Positions 1 to 12,101 of a DNA stretch of 64,000 nucleotides are shown here, piece by piece. The notes under the pieces were generated by a model. The model saw only the letters and a program-made list of their open reading frames with translations, made no database searches and was not told the origin of the DNA. This stretch comes from Chamaecyparis obtusa (Eukaryota; Streptophyta; Pinopsida; Cupressales; Cupressaceae), in contig BSBK01006353.1 in assembly GCA_027943335.1 (NCBI GenBank), positions 1 through 64,000 on the forward strand, given 5' to 3'. Made by a program: the position numbers and the translations under genes. Each line of letters starts with the position of its first letter. Positions within the stretch are counted from its first letter, which is position 1.

Positions 1-101
1 TTCTGTAAATTTACACACTTCATGAGACAATTTCCATGGGTCAATAAATAAGTGGAGGATTGAAACATGGTGTCAGTGCCAAGTAAAAATGGAATAAAAT
101 T
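1..101. repeat. Partial unit of a ~440-bp tandem repeat
   Basis: This stretch matches 1357-1455 and 1797-1898 closely (for example the shared 'aataaataagtggag' and 'gtgtcagtgccaag' strings). It is the tail of one repeat unit, cut at 101 by an LTR insertion whose target duplication aaatt is at 97-101. It has no convincing coding content; the short reading frame that begins at 67 runs across the insertion border. Confidence 0.8.
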
Positions 102-1010
102 TGACGCAGACCAAGGCAGGGAGGATCCAATTAAGGACAATCTAGCCTTGCAGCTTCAGAATTACACAGTGAAAGACTCAACACAACATGATGTTTCAAA
201 TCAATTTTCATTAACATGCCTGACTGTAAGGCCTTCCGGGTTAGGGCCAATTATAAACAGAAACAAGTTCTTCAAGATCCACACAGATCCAACACAACTT
301 AGCTAGTTCAGCTCTGAAAACAATCAGCAACTGATGGAAACCCTAAGGCGGATCTAAACTTGAGCTCGCAAGCCTCCAAGCAATCTCCTTGTTTCCAAGT
401 GTGCAAACCACTAGCTCTGCCACTACAAACTATTAGATAACAATCTGATCTAAAAGATCATGCAAGATCTTTTCTACAACTTTGCCAACTCCAGCTTTCA
501 GAACCTCATATATGACTTGCTAAGTCTTCCAAGTCATCTTCTACTCCTAAACATCTACCCAAACACCCCTTTAAATACTAATCATCGGCCACAAGTCGGC
601 TAGATGAAACCCTTAACTCTCCCAACAAATATTAAATGCAATACAAGTCAGCTTCAAAATAGCCTTACAAACATTTAATTCAACATGTCGACCTGTAACA
701 ACAACTACCAATAATAAATGCACCAAGTCAGCCCAACAAATCACATAGAACTCTAGTCAGTAAACCAGAACTACCAAGCAATAGTGAAATAACTAAGCAT
801 GCCAAGCATCGCCGAGCACCAGTGTCGACCGAGCACCATAGGCACTATCAAGTAACACTTTCACCGAGCGCCAGAGATTACTGAGTTCCTTGAGTGACCA
901 AGCTTCCTTCAATGACTGAGACCATCGGTCAAGGCTGCAACTGAGTAACACCGACCAAACACACACCTCCCATGCAGATTCACCAAGTACCCTAGAATGC
1001 CCCTGCATCA
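102..1010. mobile_element. Solo LTR (909 bp)
   Basis: The element begins TGACGCA and ends TGCATCA, an imperfect inverted terminal pair with the TG...CA signature of an LTR. It is flanked by the 5-bp direct repeat aaatt (97-101 and 1011-1015), and the surrounding 440-bp repeat resumes exactly at the right border. No reading frame of note lies inside and no second LTR or internal region is present, so a solo LTR left by recombination is the simplest reading. Family unknown. Confidence 0.75.
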
Positions 1011-1974
1011 AAATTATCGAGGGAGAAGAGAAAGTGAAAACCATCAATGGGAAAATCTGACAGCCCAGAGGATCCAGATCATCTTGCACACCTCTTGAAT
1101 GATGGCAACCATGGATTTTACATTCTAGCTCATCCCTTCCATATAGGAAACACCTTCGACGTAATGAAAAGTATCATGTCAGATATATTCATATGAAAAA
1201 CTAGTGGGTGGGAGAAACAAGTTTAACAATTAAACTTTAATTGAGGAATTATGATGAATGAGAGTCACCATGAATGGGAGCAATGTCAATCTAAACTGTG
1301 GACATGATAGGTTGAATGGGCCCCACAACAGTCACTCCTTGTGATCAAAGCTTCGAGTTCTGCAAATTTACACGCTTCATGAGATAATTTCAATGAGTCA
1401 ATAAATAAGTGGAGTGAAACATGGTGTCAGTGCCAAGTAAAAATGGAATAAAATTATTAGGGGAGAAGAGAAATTGAAAACCATCAACGGGAAAATCTAA
1501 CGGCCTTGAGGATCCAAATCATCTTATACACCTCTTAAATGATGGAAACTGTGGATTTTACATTCTAGCTCATCCCTTCCATATAGGAAACACCTTCGAC
1601 ATAATGAAAAGTATCTCGTCAAATATATTCATATGAAAAATTGATGGGTGGGAGAAACAAGTTTAAAAATTAAACTTTAATCAAGGAATTACGATGAACA
1701 TGAGTTACCATGAATAGGAGCAACATCAATCTAAATGGTGGACATGATAGGTTGAATGGGCCCCACATGAGTCACTCCTCATGATCAAAGCTTCGAGTTC
1801 TGCAAATTTACACGCTTCATGAGACAATTTCCACGGGTCAATAAATAAGTGGAGGAGTGAAACACAGTGTCAATGCCAAGTAAAAATGGAAAAAAATTAT
1901 CAGGGGAGAAGAGAAAGTGAAAACCGTCAACAAGAAAATCTGACGGCCCAAAGGATCTAGATCATCTTGCACGC
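1011..1974. repeat. ~440-bp tandem repeat, about two units
   Basis: The string gggagaagag recurs at 1021, 1461 and 1904, giving periods of 440 and 443 bp. The copies differ by scattered substitutions and small indels. Each unit ends with the sequence also seen at 1-101. The third unit is cut at 1974 by the next LTR insertion and resumes at 7083. No coding function is seen. Confidence 0.85.
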
Positions 1975-4900
1975 TGTTGGTTCCTGAAAAGGAGTTTACA
2001 CTCAAAGAGACACCAATATGCCTATGATGGATATTAAGGATTGGTTAGTTCCAAATGTGGGCAATCTATAGGCAACTGGACCAACTATAGGGATGGATAG
2101 TCCCTCTTCTGCTTCTGGCTCTGTGAAACCAAGGTGGGTACACCTGATCCAATAGTATTTAACTCTTAACTGATAGTCTTAACTCTGCCGCCTGTTTCTT
2201 TATTGGATCTTTCAACAGATGAAAACAGTGAGAGAATACTAAACAACAACCTATTGTTCATTGATCCTCCATCACTGGGTAGGACAACACATAAATGTAA
2301 ATGAAAGTAAATACTGGTAATGATTTAATGATTCTTGCAGAATATAAACAATCATGCCAAAGATGAACCAGTATAGGAGATACTAATCTCTGATCAGTGC
2401 CTTATCCATTGGGCAATATATCTGAAACAGATACAGAATACAAGAAGCTAGATTCCAAGCCATAAACATAATAAACCAGATTCATACACTGCTTACAAAC
2501 ATCCTTCCTGAGTGAACTAAATGAATTTATGTTTCACTCAGAGACTTTTAACCTGATCCTAGATCAAGGCTGAGAGACAAAACACATACACAAGTAAACC
2601 CTGTGCAAAGAGTCAGAAAACTCAAAACCCAAGAAACACAACTGAAGGAGAGATCTGAAAACTGAAATTGCATTAAGTGTAAGGATTCTAACTCCAATAT
2701 AACAAACTATTTCAGAACACTGCACTTAGACAATATGCAAACGACTTTGAAGGTTTTTTTCCCTTTACTGATACAACCTGCAAAACATGTTACAATCTGG
2801 ACTGAGGATACACAATGAGCTTTTCAGCTTCCTGTGTCAAGAATTTCCAGCCAACCTTTTCAAAATGGTTACAAAATTCCCTTTATAGAAAGAGGGATAC
2901 AAAAATATCAATTAGGGCACCTTTTAGGGCAAGACTAGTAACCCTAAGATTCATCAAAATATCTTCAAAACAAATCTGAAATCAGATTACATTCTAGAAC
3001 ATACTTTACAAAATATCTGCAACTCTAATCCAAACTGGACCTCGGATGACACAGTCCATTATTGCTCTCACCGACTTTGTCAGAACTGCAAATAAATGCC
3101 TTCATTGCATTCCTTATTTCACGATGATTCCGACGATATATAATATGTCTATGTTTGGTCAAAAATAAGACCCAGAAATCATTTTTCTGTGAGCAGCCTC
3201 CATTATTTAAATTTTTGATTTTTCACTATAGTCAAACTTTATAAATTCGAAAATCAACTTTATGCAAACATTTGAATTTGAAAACGGGCCCACATGCCAC
3301 TTGTCACATTCTGACTGGTTCACAAATCCACCTCATTGCCTCGTTGGACTACTAGCACACCCATGCCACATGTTGCTCTCTGATTGGCTGACCTCATTGA
3401 TCGTGCATCTACCTGGCAGCTGACTGGATGACACGTGTCACCATCTTGCTATACCGCCATGGTTAAATAGTGAGCATCTTTCCTTTGCACCTTAACGACA
3501 ATCCTTGGAATTACATGAATCCCGAGGTAGCCGACCAACTGTGCATCTTTCACCTCGTCATCACCCTTTGCCAAGTGTCTCATTTTAATTGATCCACAGA
3601 TCCATTTGGCGCCAAACTACAACATTACTCCACATCATTAGGTGACAGGTGTCACCTCGTCGTTGATCCCGCTATGCTAAACTTCGTGCAACTGTAACTT
3701 GGCCCTTTGGCGATGACCACTAGATTTGGCATGCATCCCAATGCAAGAATAGACATGCAAACTCATATATTTTTGTCAAAATATTATAGTCTTCATGCCC
3801 AGCTGGTGCACGTGCCCCAAGGTGGGCCCACAAGGCGATGGAATCAGATAACCCTCTTCTTTGACTTGTCTTTACATTCCATATTAGTGTTGTTTATTTT
3901 AAACATTTCATTGTATGTACACATGACAAATGTGGGACTAAAATAGTTCCCTATACCTGCGCATGAACCACATCTTCCCTCACAAACACGTTACCTCTGC
4001 AAAATTGCTCACGCCTGTTGACTACTTGGGGTCGCTTTGCAAAGTTGATACCCTTTGAAAATAATATGTACCAATTTCACATGCCCTACTCCATAATGGA
4101 GAGCGCGCAGCATAGGGGACTCACGGTTTTAGTTTGCAGATATTACATGTAGTGGGGGGAACACAGAGCTGAGATCTCCCATATAGACCTCACATAAACC
4201 TCAGGAGGCTTTTGCAACATATAATGGAAACCTTGGCACCAGAGAAAATGCGCCTAACATACTGATTTAGTGCATATAAAGCAGAACATCCAATTTAGTA
4301 TGCCCAATCATCATACCAATAACAACACATGACATCAAATTGGCACTTTCACTAGCCTGGGGATAATCACGTAGCCTCTGGTGTACACAAAGCACCCTCC
4401 ACACATGCAAGCAGCTCAAACTCCTCTGTTAAAACAGAAGTCTTCCCTCCTACACATGTGCACAGACATATTAAAGTATGTGTATCTTGGTGAAATCTCA
4501 TGTGTGCTAGGCCTGGAGAGTGCGCAACTCTACAAATTTGGTATAGATCCCTCATAATTTTATGCGTCCAGAGTTCTTGACAAAACATGTATAAGTTCCT
4601 CCCTATCGCACTCACCAAATTGGTGCACGATGCAATTTCTAGCCATCCAATGTAAAAACGTGCCTCAAACTCTTTCCCTCGGTGCATACACTACTTCCTT
4701 GTATATGAGTAATATCAATTGCGGGCCTGGTGTATATAAAGCATTTTAAAACATGGTGGAAAATTGAATTAATGCTAGTGGAAGGTTCTGGATTCTCCTC
4801 TTCACTTGCACAGATCACTGCTTTGCAATTTACAACAGATATATGGCATAGGGACCATTCACAATGTGGAGGGGCAACCTCATCCATGCTTACAATGATC

Positions 4901-7082
4901 CTTCAGCTAGTGCACTTCATGAACATACTTTAAGCTTGTCTGCTCTTGGTCATAAGTTGACTCCCTGTCATGAAAACACTTAATGGAACCGCTCTCCAAA
5001 ACCATGAGGAAAGTGGTAAGGAAAAAAGTCAGAGGAAAAGATATTCCACAAAAATGACAATGGAGAACCAAAGAAATCCCAAATGCTGTGGCAAAGAAAA
5101 ATTTCTTTACGTATTTATCCATTTGTCATTCAAAAAAGAACCCTCGTCTCCACCTACTCAACTGAATATTTGAAACCAAATTTAGCTTCCTTGTGCTTGG
5201 TAATGACAATTGTGAAACCTGGATCCTCCTTCTTTGAAGAGATCATTCTAAATTGCAAATAATGAAGACGACATGGCCTTTAAAATAATGAGGCAGGCTG
5301 GACCCCAAGTGGGTCCGGCCTAAAAAATTTTTGAACTCAAACAACCGGCCCCGAAAATGTCACCAAGACAACTGGCATTCACAACCGGATCCAATCCAGA
5401 CAATCGCATATTAAAAAACTTCAATTTCCATCATTTTGCCAGTCGCCAAGTTTGAATAAAACACCTCCAGCCACCCTTTAAAAACATTGCCAAAAACTTA
5501 TTGTTGGAAGCTGAAAATTGGCCGACATAAACTTTGTACTATAGGTAACAACCCTGCAAAATGGCATCGCCTATAAATGAACGAGCCAAGAGATTTTAAA
5601 TTTTGAAAACGCTCACTCAAAACTGCCGGCGAACACAAATTGAAAATCACTGCTGACTGCCTCGAAAAGAGACGATCAAAAAATATCAGACGCTGAGTTG
5701 GAGACAAGCCACTGGAAGTGGAAGAAATTTCATCAACAAGGATCAAAATGAACTGACCGCCAACTGAAAATGATCAACCGTACAAAAGCTATGAATTTAA
5801 GAAAATGGCTACTTTAGAGAAATTTGCTATCCGCACTTTCGTCATTATTGAACACCCTTTTACTCGATCTCGTAAACTGATCAAATGGAAACTTCATAAC
5901 ATGAAACCCTGGGTATATGATCTCTTCGGCATGTAGAAAACAAGTCTATAACTAGTTTCATCATACGATCAATTGGCTATCCGGAAATAATACCCAAAGT
6001 TGTGCCCTCAGAACACCCTGAACTGAAAACCATCAAATTTATAGAAATTGGGTTTGGAATCGATTGGGAAAAGTCATCAATCAGATTCGTCATAAACTGA
6101 AACTCAACAAGGTGATTCACTTTGATGTCTACATTACAGAACACCATTCAATTATGCTTAACCTTGAACCGGGCGCAAATGGCAGGATTGCAAAGTGAGC
6201 TACTGACAAAACTAAACTGTGCACTACTGAAGAAACTTAATAATCTGCAATCTAAATGGCTTTGGAAAACATGTCAGACGAACACATGAGAGTCTGAAAA
6301 TTGGCATGAACATTCTTTCTTATGCCTACAACACGATGCAACAACCGAAACCTCTTGATCAATCACAGAACACTTAATGCACTTATCCAAACAGGGTCTC
6401 CAACTAAAAAGTACAACTGATCCTCATTAAAAAGTTAGAAATTGCAAACAGAATCAGATTGGCAAACTGGGCTAATGGATTTTTCATGGCCTAAAAATTG
6501 AAACACAAGAAGTATTTGACCACTGGAATATGTTGCAAAAGGAAATTTGTCAATTGAGTCATAGGGTCAAAAGTTATAACCAATCAAATAGGGCCACTGA
6601 CAAAACTAAACAGATTAGATAAACAGGACTAATCTAGAGAGCCAACTTCGGGGGAATGAAAAACCTATCAAATGGACTCGAAAAGACTTGAGCTTCGAAA
6701 CCTAAGCTGTCTGATACACATTGTAAACATCCTCAAAGTGGCGGGCCATGAAACATAACAGGACACCAGATATTCAGATACAAATAGGGCCTGCTATATT
6801 GATTTGTCATTTTGGCAAAATGAAGCCTTAGGTGAACACCTCAAAACAACTACGCCCTAAACACTTTAGATTCTTCAATTAGGAACTGGAACCCACTGCA
6901 TAGGTCAAACGAAAGGTGTTGAACCCGTTCTCCAAGCTGTATCCCATGAAATTTATCAGGTCCATCTCTGTATGCTCTTGAACTAGGTCATTTCAAACCA
7001 CTCTTTTGAAACACTGAACTTTGCTTAGGAAAATTCTCTGAACATGGGCTCAAAACTATATGAATTTTTCATAGTGCTAACA
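1975..7082. mobile_element. 5.1-kb solo LTR-like insertion
   Basis: The insertion starts TGTTGG and ends CTAACA. It is bounded by the 5-bp duplication cacgc (1970-1974 and 7083-7087), and the host repeat reads straight across if it is removed. I could not find the first few hundred bases repeated at the far end, so it does not look like a two-LTR element. No gag or pol motifs are visible and the longest frames are about 100 codons. A solo LTR of this size would fit the very long LTRs of Tat/Ogre-like Gypsy elements; that family assignment is inference. The alternative is a non-autonomous element with short LTRs that I missed. Confidence 0.6.
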
Positions 7083-7122
7083 CACGCCTCTTGAACAATG
7101 ACAACCGTGGATTTTACAATAT
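7083..7122. repeat. Resumed end of the 440-bp repeat unit
   Basis: The 40 bases after the right target duplication match the middle of the tandem unit (compare 1086-1123: 'cctcttgaatgatgg' there, a near-identical string here). The similarity then stops at about 7122, which marks the right edge of the array. Confidence 0.7.
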
Positions 7123-7756
7123 AATGTTTTTTAAGTATAGAACTTTTAATTTAAAACTAAAATGAAAGAATTTGATTTTGTTTTTAAAAATAGAGTAGCA
7201 TATTTAAATTTCTTTTATTGCCCCAAAATAAAGTGTTCATGTTGTGATTCTTCTCTTTAAAGGATAGGATTGCTGGGGAGGAATTATATGATAAGTGAAA
7301 CCACAATCAATCCATTAGAATACCAAGACAATAATCAAGCACATAAACTTGTACTAAATTAGCTCATAATGGCTACAAAAATTTGTGGAAGTGGGAAAAG
7401 AATTGAAATTTATATCAATTTGTATGACATGTAATTGATCTTGCATATGACATAAGACATTCAATGTTAATCTTGTACATGACAAGATTGACTTAAGACA
7501 TTAAGTTCTAATATTAAGATTGATATATAGGGATGAGAGCATTGATAGATGTATAAATGACTACTATATATACAAATATATATCTACGTAGTTCAGTAAG
7601 ATAGATTGAATATATATAGATGTGTAAGTAAAGAGGGTTGATGAAGTGAAAAATAATCTTAATTTATGAAAAAAAACAATATATATATTAAGTTATTTTC
7701 TTGAAATAAACCTCAAAGTAAATAAAAAATATGATAAATTATAAAATTTAACATTA
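7123..7756. other. AT-rich intergenic stretch
   Basis: I see no gene, RNA or clear repeat here. The sequence is AT-rich with short homopolymer runs. Confidence 0.5.
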
Positions 7757-7831
7757 TATGTATATCTGCATGTGCATGTGCATGTGTATGCATATGCATA
7801 TGTATATGTGTATATGTATGTGTGTGTATAA

Positions 7832-7914
<83 letters not shown>
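7757..7914. repeat. Compound microsatellite ending in (TA)n
   Basis: Imperfect CATGTG/TATATG-type steps (about 7757-7834) run into roughly forty TA units (about 7835-7914). A related ATGTAT run lies at 12103-12125, just before the second copy of the adjoining duplicated block. Confidence 0.9.
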
Positions 7915-7919
<5 letters not shown>

Positions 7920-9660
7920 TACCATTGATGTTACTATTCAAAATCAATTATCCTCACCCACATTTCCATTAATGTAGTGATAAAAAAAAGAGACATGTAA
8001 ATCTAGAAATTCAAATGTCAAAAAAAAGGTGATAATAAATAGCTATGATCAATTACAATGCCTAGATAAAATATCTATATCCATTTAAAAGTGCAATTCT
8101 AAAACAAGGTTTAATATAGATTTAAAATATAGAATTTTCTTTATAAAAAAAAAATGATTATATAAGAAAATAGATGTAATAATGTATAGCACAGGTTTTG
8201 CTCCCAGAGAAAACTTTTAAGCTTTCACACAAATCCTCACACACAACTACTCTATCAATGAAACAAATGAAGAGAGAAAATACATGTAAGGAACCTTCTC
8301 TTATATCTCTCCCCTTAATTTCCCCTTTAAAATGGAATGCCCATTTTATTCTTGGCTTCCACTAAAATAAATAGTTTATTTAGATGTTTCAGCTAAAGAT
8401 TCCACTCCTCCCCACCAATAATAATATTAAAAGACCAAATAAAATGGATTAAATTTGACTCCATTAACAACCATTACCATTTGCAAGATTAAAAGAAAAA
8501 AAGTAATTGTTTTCTCAAACATTATTATTTTAATTTAAACTTTTAAATCTATTTCAAATACTTTTTAATTTAATATAATTTATTGACTCAAAAATATTAT
8601 GAATTAGATTCACTGAATGGTATTAATGATTGAATCTAAGCATGATAAATATAAACCTAGGTCAATTGTTTTAAATGTGTATAAAAGAAAAGACTAACTC
8701 AAAAGATGATATTAAGTAAATCGTCCACATGCTTAGAATGCATTCATCTCATCATCAAACTAGTGCAAGTGTGTGGGTTCTTAAATTATCATAGTCTAAC
8801 TTCCTTTATTTTCATCATATAACTTCCTTTGGATACTCTCTCTCAATATGGAAGAGGGGAAAACACCATTTTGCATGCACCTCATGTCAATAGACAATAG
8901 TTAGTTTGTCATTACCAAAAAATTATATTCATGAAATAATTAAAATATCAATTGCATATAATATAGGAAACATTCATCAATTCATAATGACAAATATCTA
9001 TTAGTATTGTGTACACCTCAAGCTATGGGCTAAATTCTAAAATATTTCACAAAGATTAAAAAAATCATTTAATTGTCATAATATTATGCAAACATAATGT
9101 CATCTATTCCATACATTATTTTAAATACTGATTATACACAGCTAAATTAATCAAATCAGTAAATAAATACAAAGTTCCATCACAATTTTTTATTTTTTTT
9201 TGTGACATCATAAAATTATTTATTAGTTGAATATGAGCCTCTTGATTTTGAATCAAAGCAACGAAGGAATGATTTGATGTGCAAGTTCGATCTATAACAC
9301 ACAAGATGGTGCTGAAAATATAGAACTCTATAGTTTATTATAACTTTTTATTAATGAATAAAGATTATAATATTTAAAATACATATGATTTATATATCTA
9401 AATTTTAATTTTAGATTCTTTAGTTATCAAACCATTTCCCAAAAAAACTTATACAACATAAGATTGAATATATTGTTTTAAAAAAATGAATTATATGGGT
9501 AGTGACGCGATCGATCGAATTCATGTTTCAAAATGTATTTTGCAAGCTAAATTGACCCACTTCAACCTAGCATGTTTTCTCCCAACTTGTTGTGATTTCT
9601 TGTCCGAGTCGTCTGAGGCCAATTTTTTAATTGCTTGAATAAATACTTGTTAACAAAAAA
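7915..9660 (+). repeat. Upstream copy of the LRR gene's 5' flank
   Basis: This block is a direct repeat of 12126-13850, the DNA immediately upstream of the LRR gene. Long stretches align with scattered differences; by eye about 5% over the last 170 bases, for example around the shared gtccgagtcgtctgaggcc. The copy includes the probable promoter and 5' leader of the LRR gene and stops just short of where its coding region would start. The small frames inside are repeated in both copies and look non-coding. Confidence 0.85.
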
Positions 9661-10545
9661 ATGCTGCAGATTTATTTGAGCCAACCTATTGTTATACCGA
9701 AGGTTGACATCTCCACCATGAGCCCCATGGAATTATCTAAGTTTGGAGATTTACTAAAGAGGAAAGTTGCACAAGAGAAATTTCTTGCAAAGAAGTAGAA
9801 AATAGATGTACTTGATAATGTCAAAGAAATACTACATGAGATTGTATCTGAGACTGACATAAATGAGAAAGGAAATATATACAGTCAACTAAGTGAACTG
9901 GTAAGACAAATCAATAAACCAGGTACTGAGACCACCGAATATTTGATGCAAGTGCATATAAAGCAAATAGAAAATAAGATCATTGAAGAATTACTTCAAT
10001 CGGTAGCACTTGACAAGGTAACATTTTCTGTATTGGTTACTAAGTTGGAAAAAGAATTGCAAGATATTCTTTCATTATTTTAGAAAATATGTTTGATTTC
10101 TAATTTCACAAAGGACATAAAAGCAAAAGATAAAAATGTTGAGAAGGAGCTAACTGAGTAGCTAGCTAAGGTATACTATCAAAGGCTGAAGCACCTAAAG
10201 GGAGGGCAACATGACTTGAGGAAAGAGGAGAATAAAATCATAATGGAACTCATGGAGCTACAAACATTTTTGATACCACAGATTGAGTCACTACATAAGT
10301 ATACTCATAAGGCTAAAGACTTAGTAAATACCCCGAATGTAAGTGCTATGGATAGCATGGAAAGTCTAACAACTTATATAAGTGAACAGATTATAGTGTT
10401 AAAGACACTCAAGGATTCATGGAAGGCATCACTGAAAGATGCACAAGAGATGTATAAATCTATTTTTGCTAAGATCCGAAAGATGCACAAGAGAGGTATA
10501 AATCTATTTTTGCTAAGATCCCTCCACCAGATAAATAGTAAGTAA
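9661..10545 (+). pseudogene. Broken coiled-coil ORF of a Copia-like element
   Basis: An ATG at 9661 opens a frame that stays readable to 10545 apart from in-frame TAG codons at 9796, 10081 and 10159. The product is rich in Lys, Glu, Leu and Ile with heptad-like spacing and looks like a coiled coil. It lies directly before a polypurine tract and an LTR. That is where Sirevirus-type Copia elements can carry an env-like coiled-coil ORF; assigning it to that ORF is inference. The ATG is created at the junction with the duplicated LRR 5' leader, so this is a chimera of host leader and element body. The stops argue against a functional protein. Confidence 0.5.
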
Positions 10546-12101
10546 TTGTTTTTGGCATTTTTATTAAAAAAGGTGGATATATATATATGAAATAAAAGGG
10601 GAATAGTAGATAAAGGGATAGACATATATTATTGTCTAAGTAAAAGAAAAAGGAGAGTACAAAATAAATGGATACATTGTATAGTATGAAGAATAAATAT
10701 GTACAGAAGATGGATAGATATACATATAAGAAGTATTACCACAAGGGGAGCAATAGACTTTATCGAGGAATGTATACATGGTCAAATTTTGCTAAGGACT
10801 TAAGGACACAAAATTTTGATGACTTTGAAGATTTTTAACAAAGATACCAAACTAATGTCAAAGGGGGAGATTGATACTCCTATAGAGTTATTTTTTTGTC
10901 ATTAGTTATAATTAAGTCATAATGATTGTCAAAGTAATTCAAAAAAGAAGGCTATGCTAGTCGGGAAAAGGAAATAAAGGAAAGAAAGTTTCAGTAAAGG
11001 CAAAGGAAGTCAAGACTCTGAGCAAGGCAAACCAAGCACCGAGAAGTACTGAGCTACAACATCTACTGAACCGAGAGAAGATACATGTTACCGAGCAAGA
11101 GAAAAATGTATTATCGAGTATCACAATCTGACACAAGAAGAATCTATAGATACATTGAATCTGGACACCAAGTAGAAAATGGTTTACAAATCTCGAGGAG
11201 TTTGTTTCACAGAACATTGGAGATTTAAATATAATGATTTTGTATGATTACAAGGTGAGATTTTCCAATGAGAATTAAATGTGATATATGCACTAGAGAA
11301 GTAACCAATGCTAGCACCACTTAAGGAGATGATTCTAGAATGTTTCCACTACTTCTAGAATTAAGTATAAAATGGATTAGAGTGTGAAAATCAGAGTGAG
11401 TATATGATGTGAAGTAGAAATTACAGGGAGAAGATGATTATCATTCAGAGATAAGATTGAAGGTGATGAATAGAGAAGCCAACGAGTAACAGAACAGTAA
11501 AGAGTAGAGTGTGAATGTGATACAGAGTTGAATCTATCGAGTAAAGAATTGATATTGTGAGTGAAGAACAGTATGAGGTAAATTGTTATTGAGCATATTG
11601 AGTCTGATAAGCAAAAGTTGATGCAAATATTACAGACAAGTTTATGTATTGATTAAGTGTGTAATCGGAATCGTAAAAGCTCTTAACTGAGTGGACCTGA
11701 ATAGGTCTAATATTGTAAATCATTTAACATGGTACACCTCTTATATTAGAGTTGTAAAATCCTTTAGCAAGGTAGACTTAATTGGTCTTTAGACTCTTAA
11801 TAGGGTTAATACTCTAAACAGGGTAAGCTATCAAAAATAGCTAACATTGTAGCTTTAACCGAGCAGACTTTTTATTGTAGTAGTGATGCTATGTTGGTGT
11901 AATCCCCACCGTAATTTTTTCCTCTAACAAGGATTTTTGCGATATGAAAATCATTGTGTTATGAGTTGTGTTTCATGATGTTATTTTATAATTTTTATGT
12001 TGTTATATGTAAAATTATGAATTCGGTGAATGGTTAAGAAATTTAGTTAAAAAATTTTGAAGTATTGATTCATCCCTCCCCTCTCAGTACTTAGCTTTCC
12101 A
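9664..12101 (+). mobile_element. 5'-truncated Copia-like element: 3' internal part plus 3' LTR
   Basis: The fragment comprises the coiled-coil ORF remnant, an untranslated stretch (10546-10858), a polypurine tract aaagggggaga (10860-10870) and an LTR (about 10872-12101). There is no gag, integrase or reverse transcriptase and no 5' LTR. The left edge is the junction with the duplicated LRR flank, so the element was cut by a rearrangement. The tract-LTR arrangement is typical of plant Copia elements. Confidence 0.65.
10872..12101 (+). repeat. 3' LTR of the truncated Copia-like element
   Basis: Starts TGATACTCC right after the polypurine tract. Ends about 12101 with ...ctttcca, preceded by a 'ttcatccctcccctctcag' string of the kind found near the 3' end of plant Copia LTRs. 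Length is about 1.2 kb. The exact right end is uncertain by some tens of bases. Confidence 0.6.

Noticed and set aside
7693..7947. Open frames of repeated Ile-Tyr across the TA tract on the minus strand
   Set aside because: They are translations of a (TA)n microsatellite.
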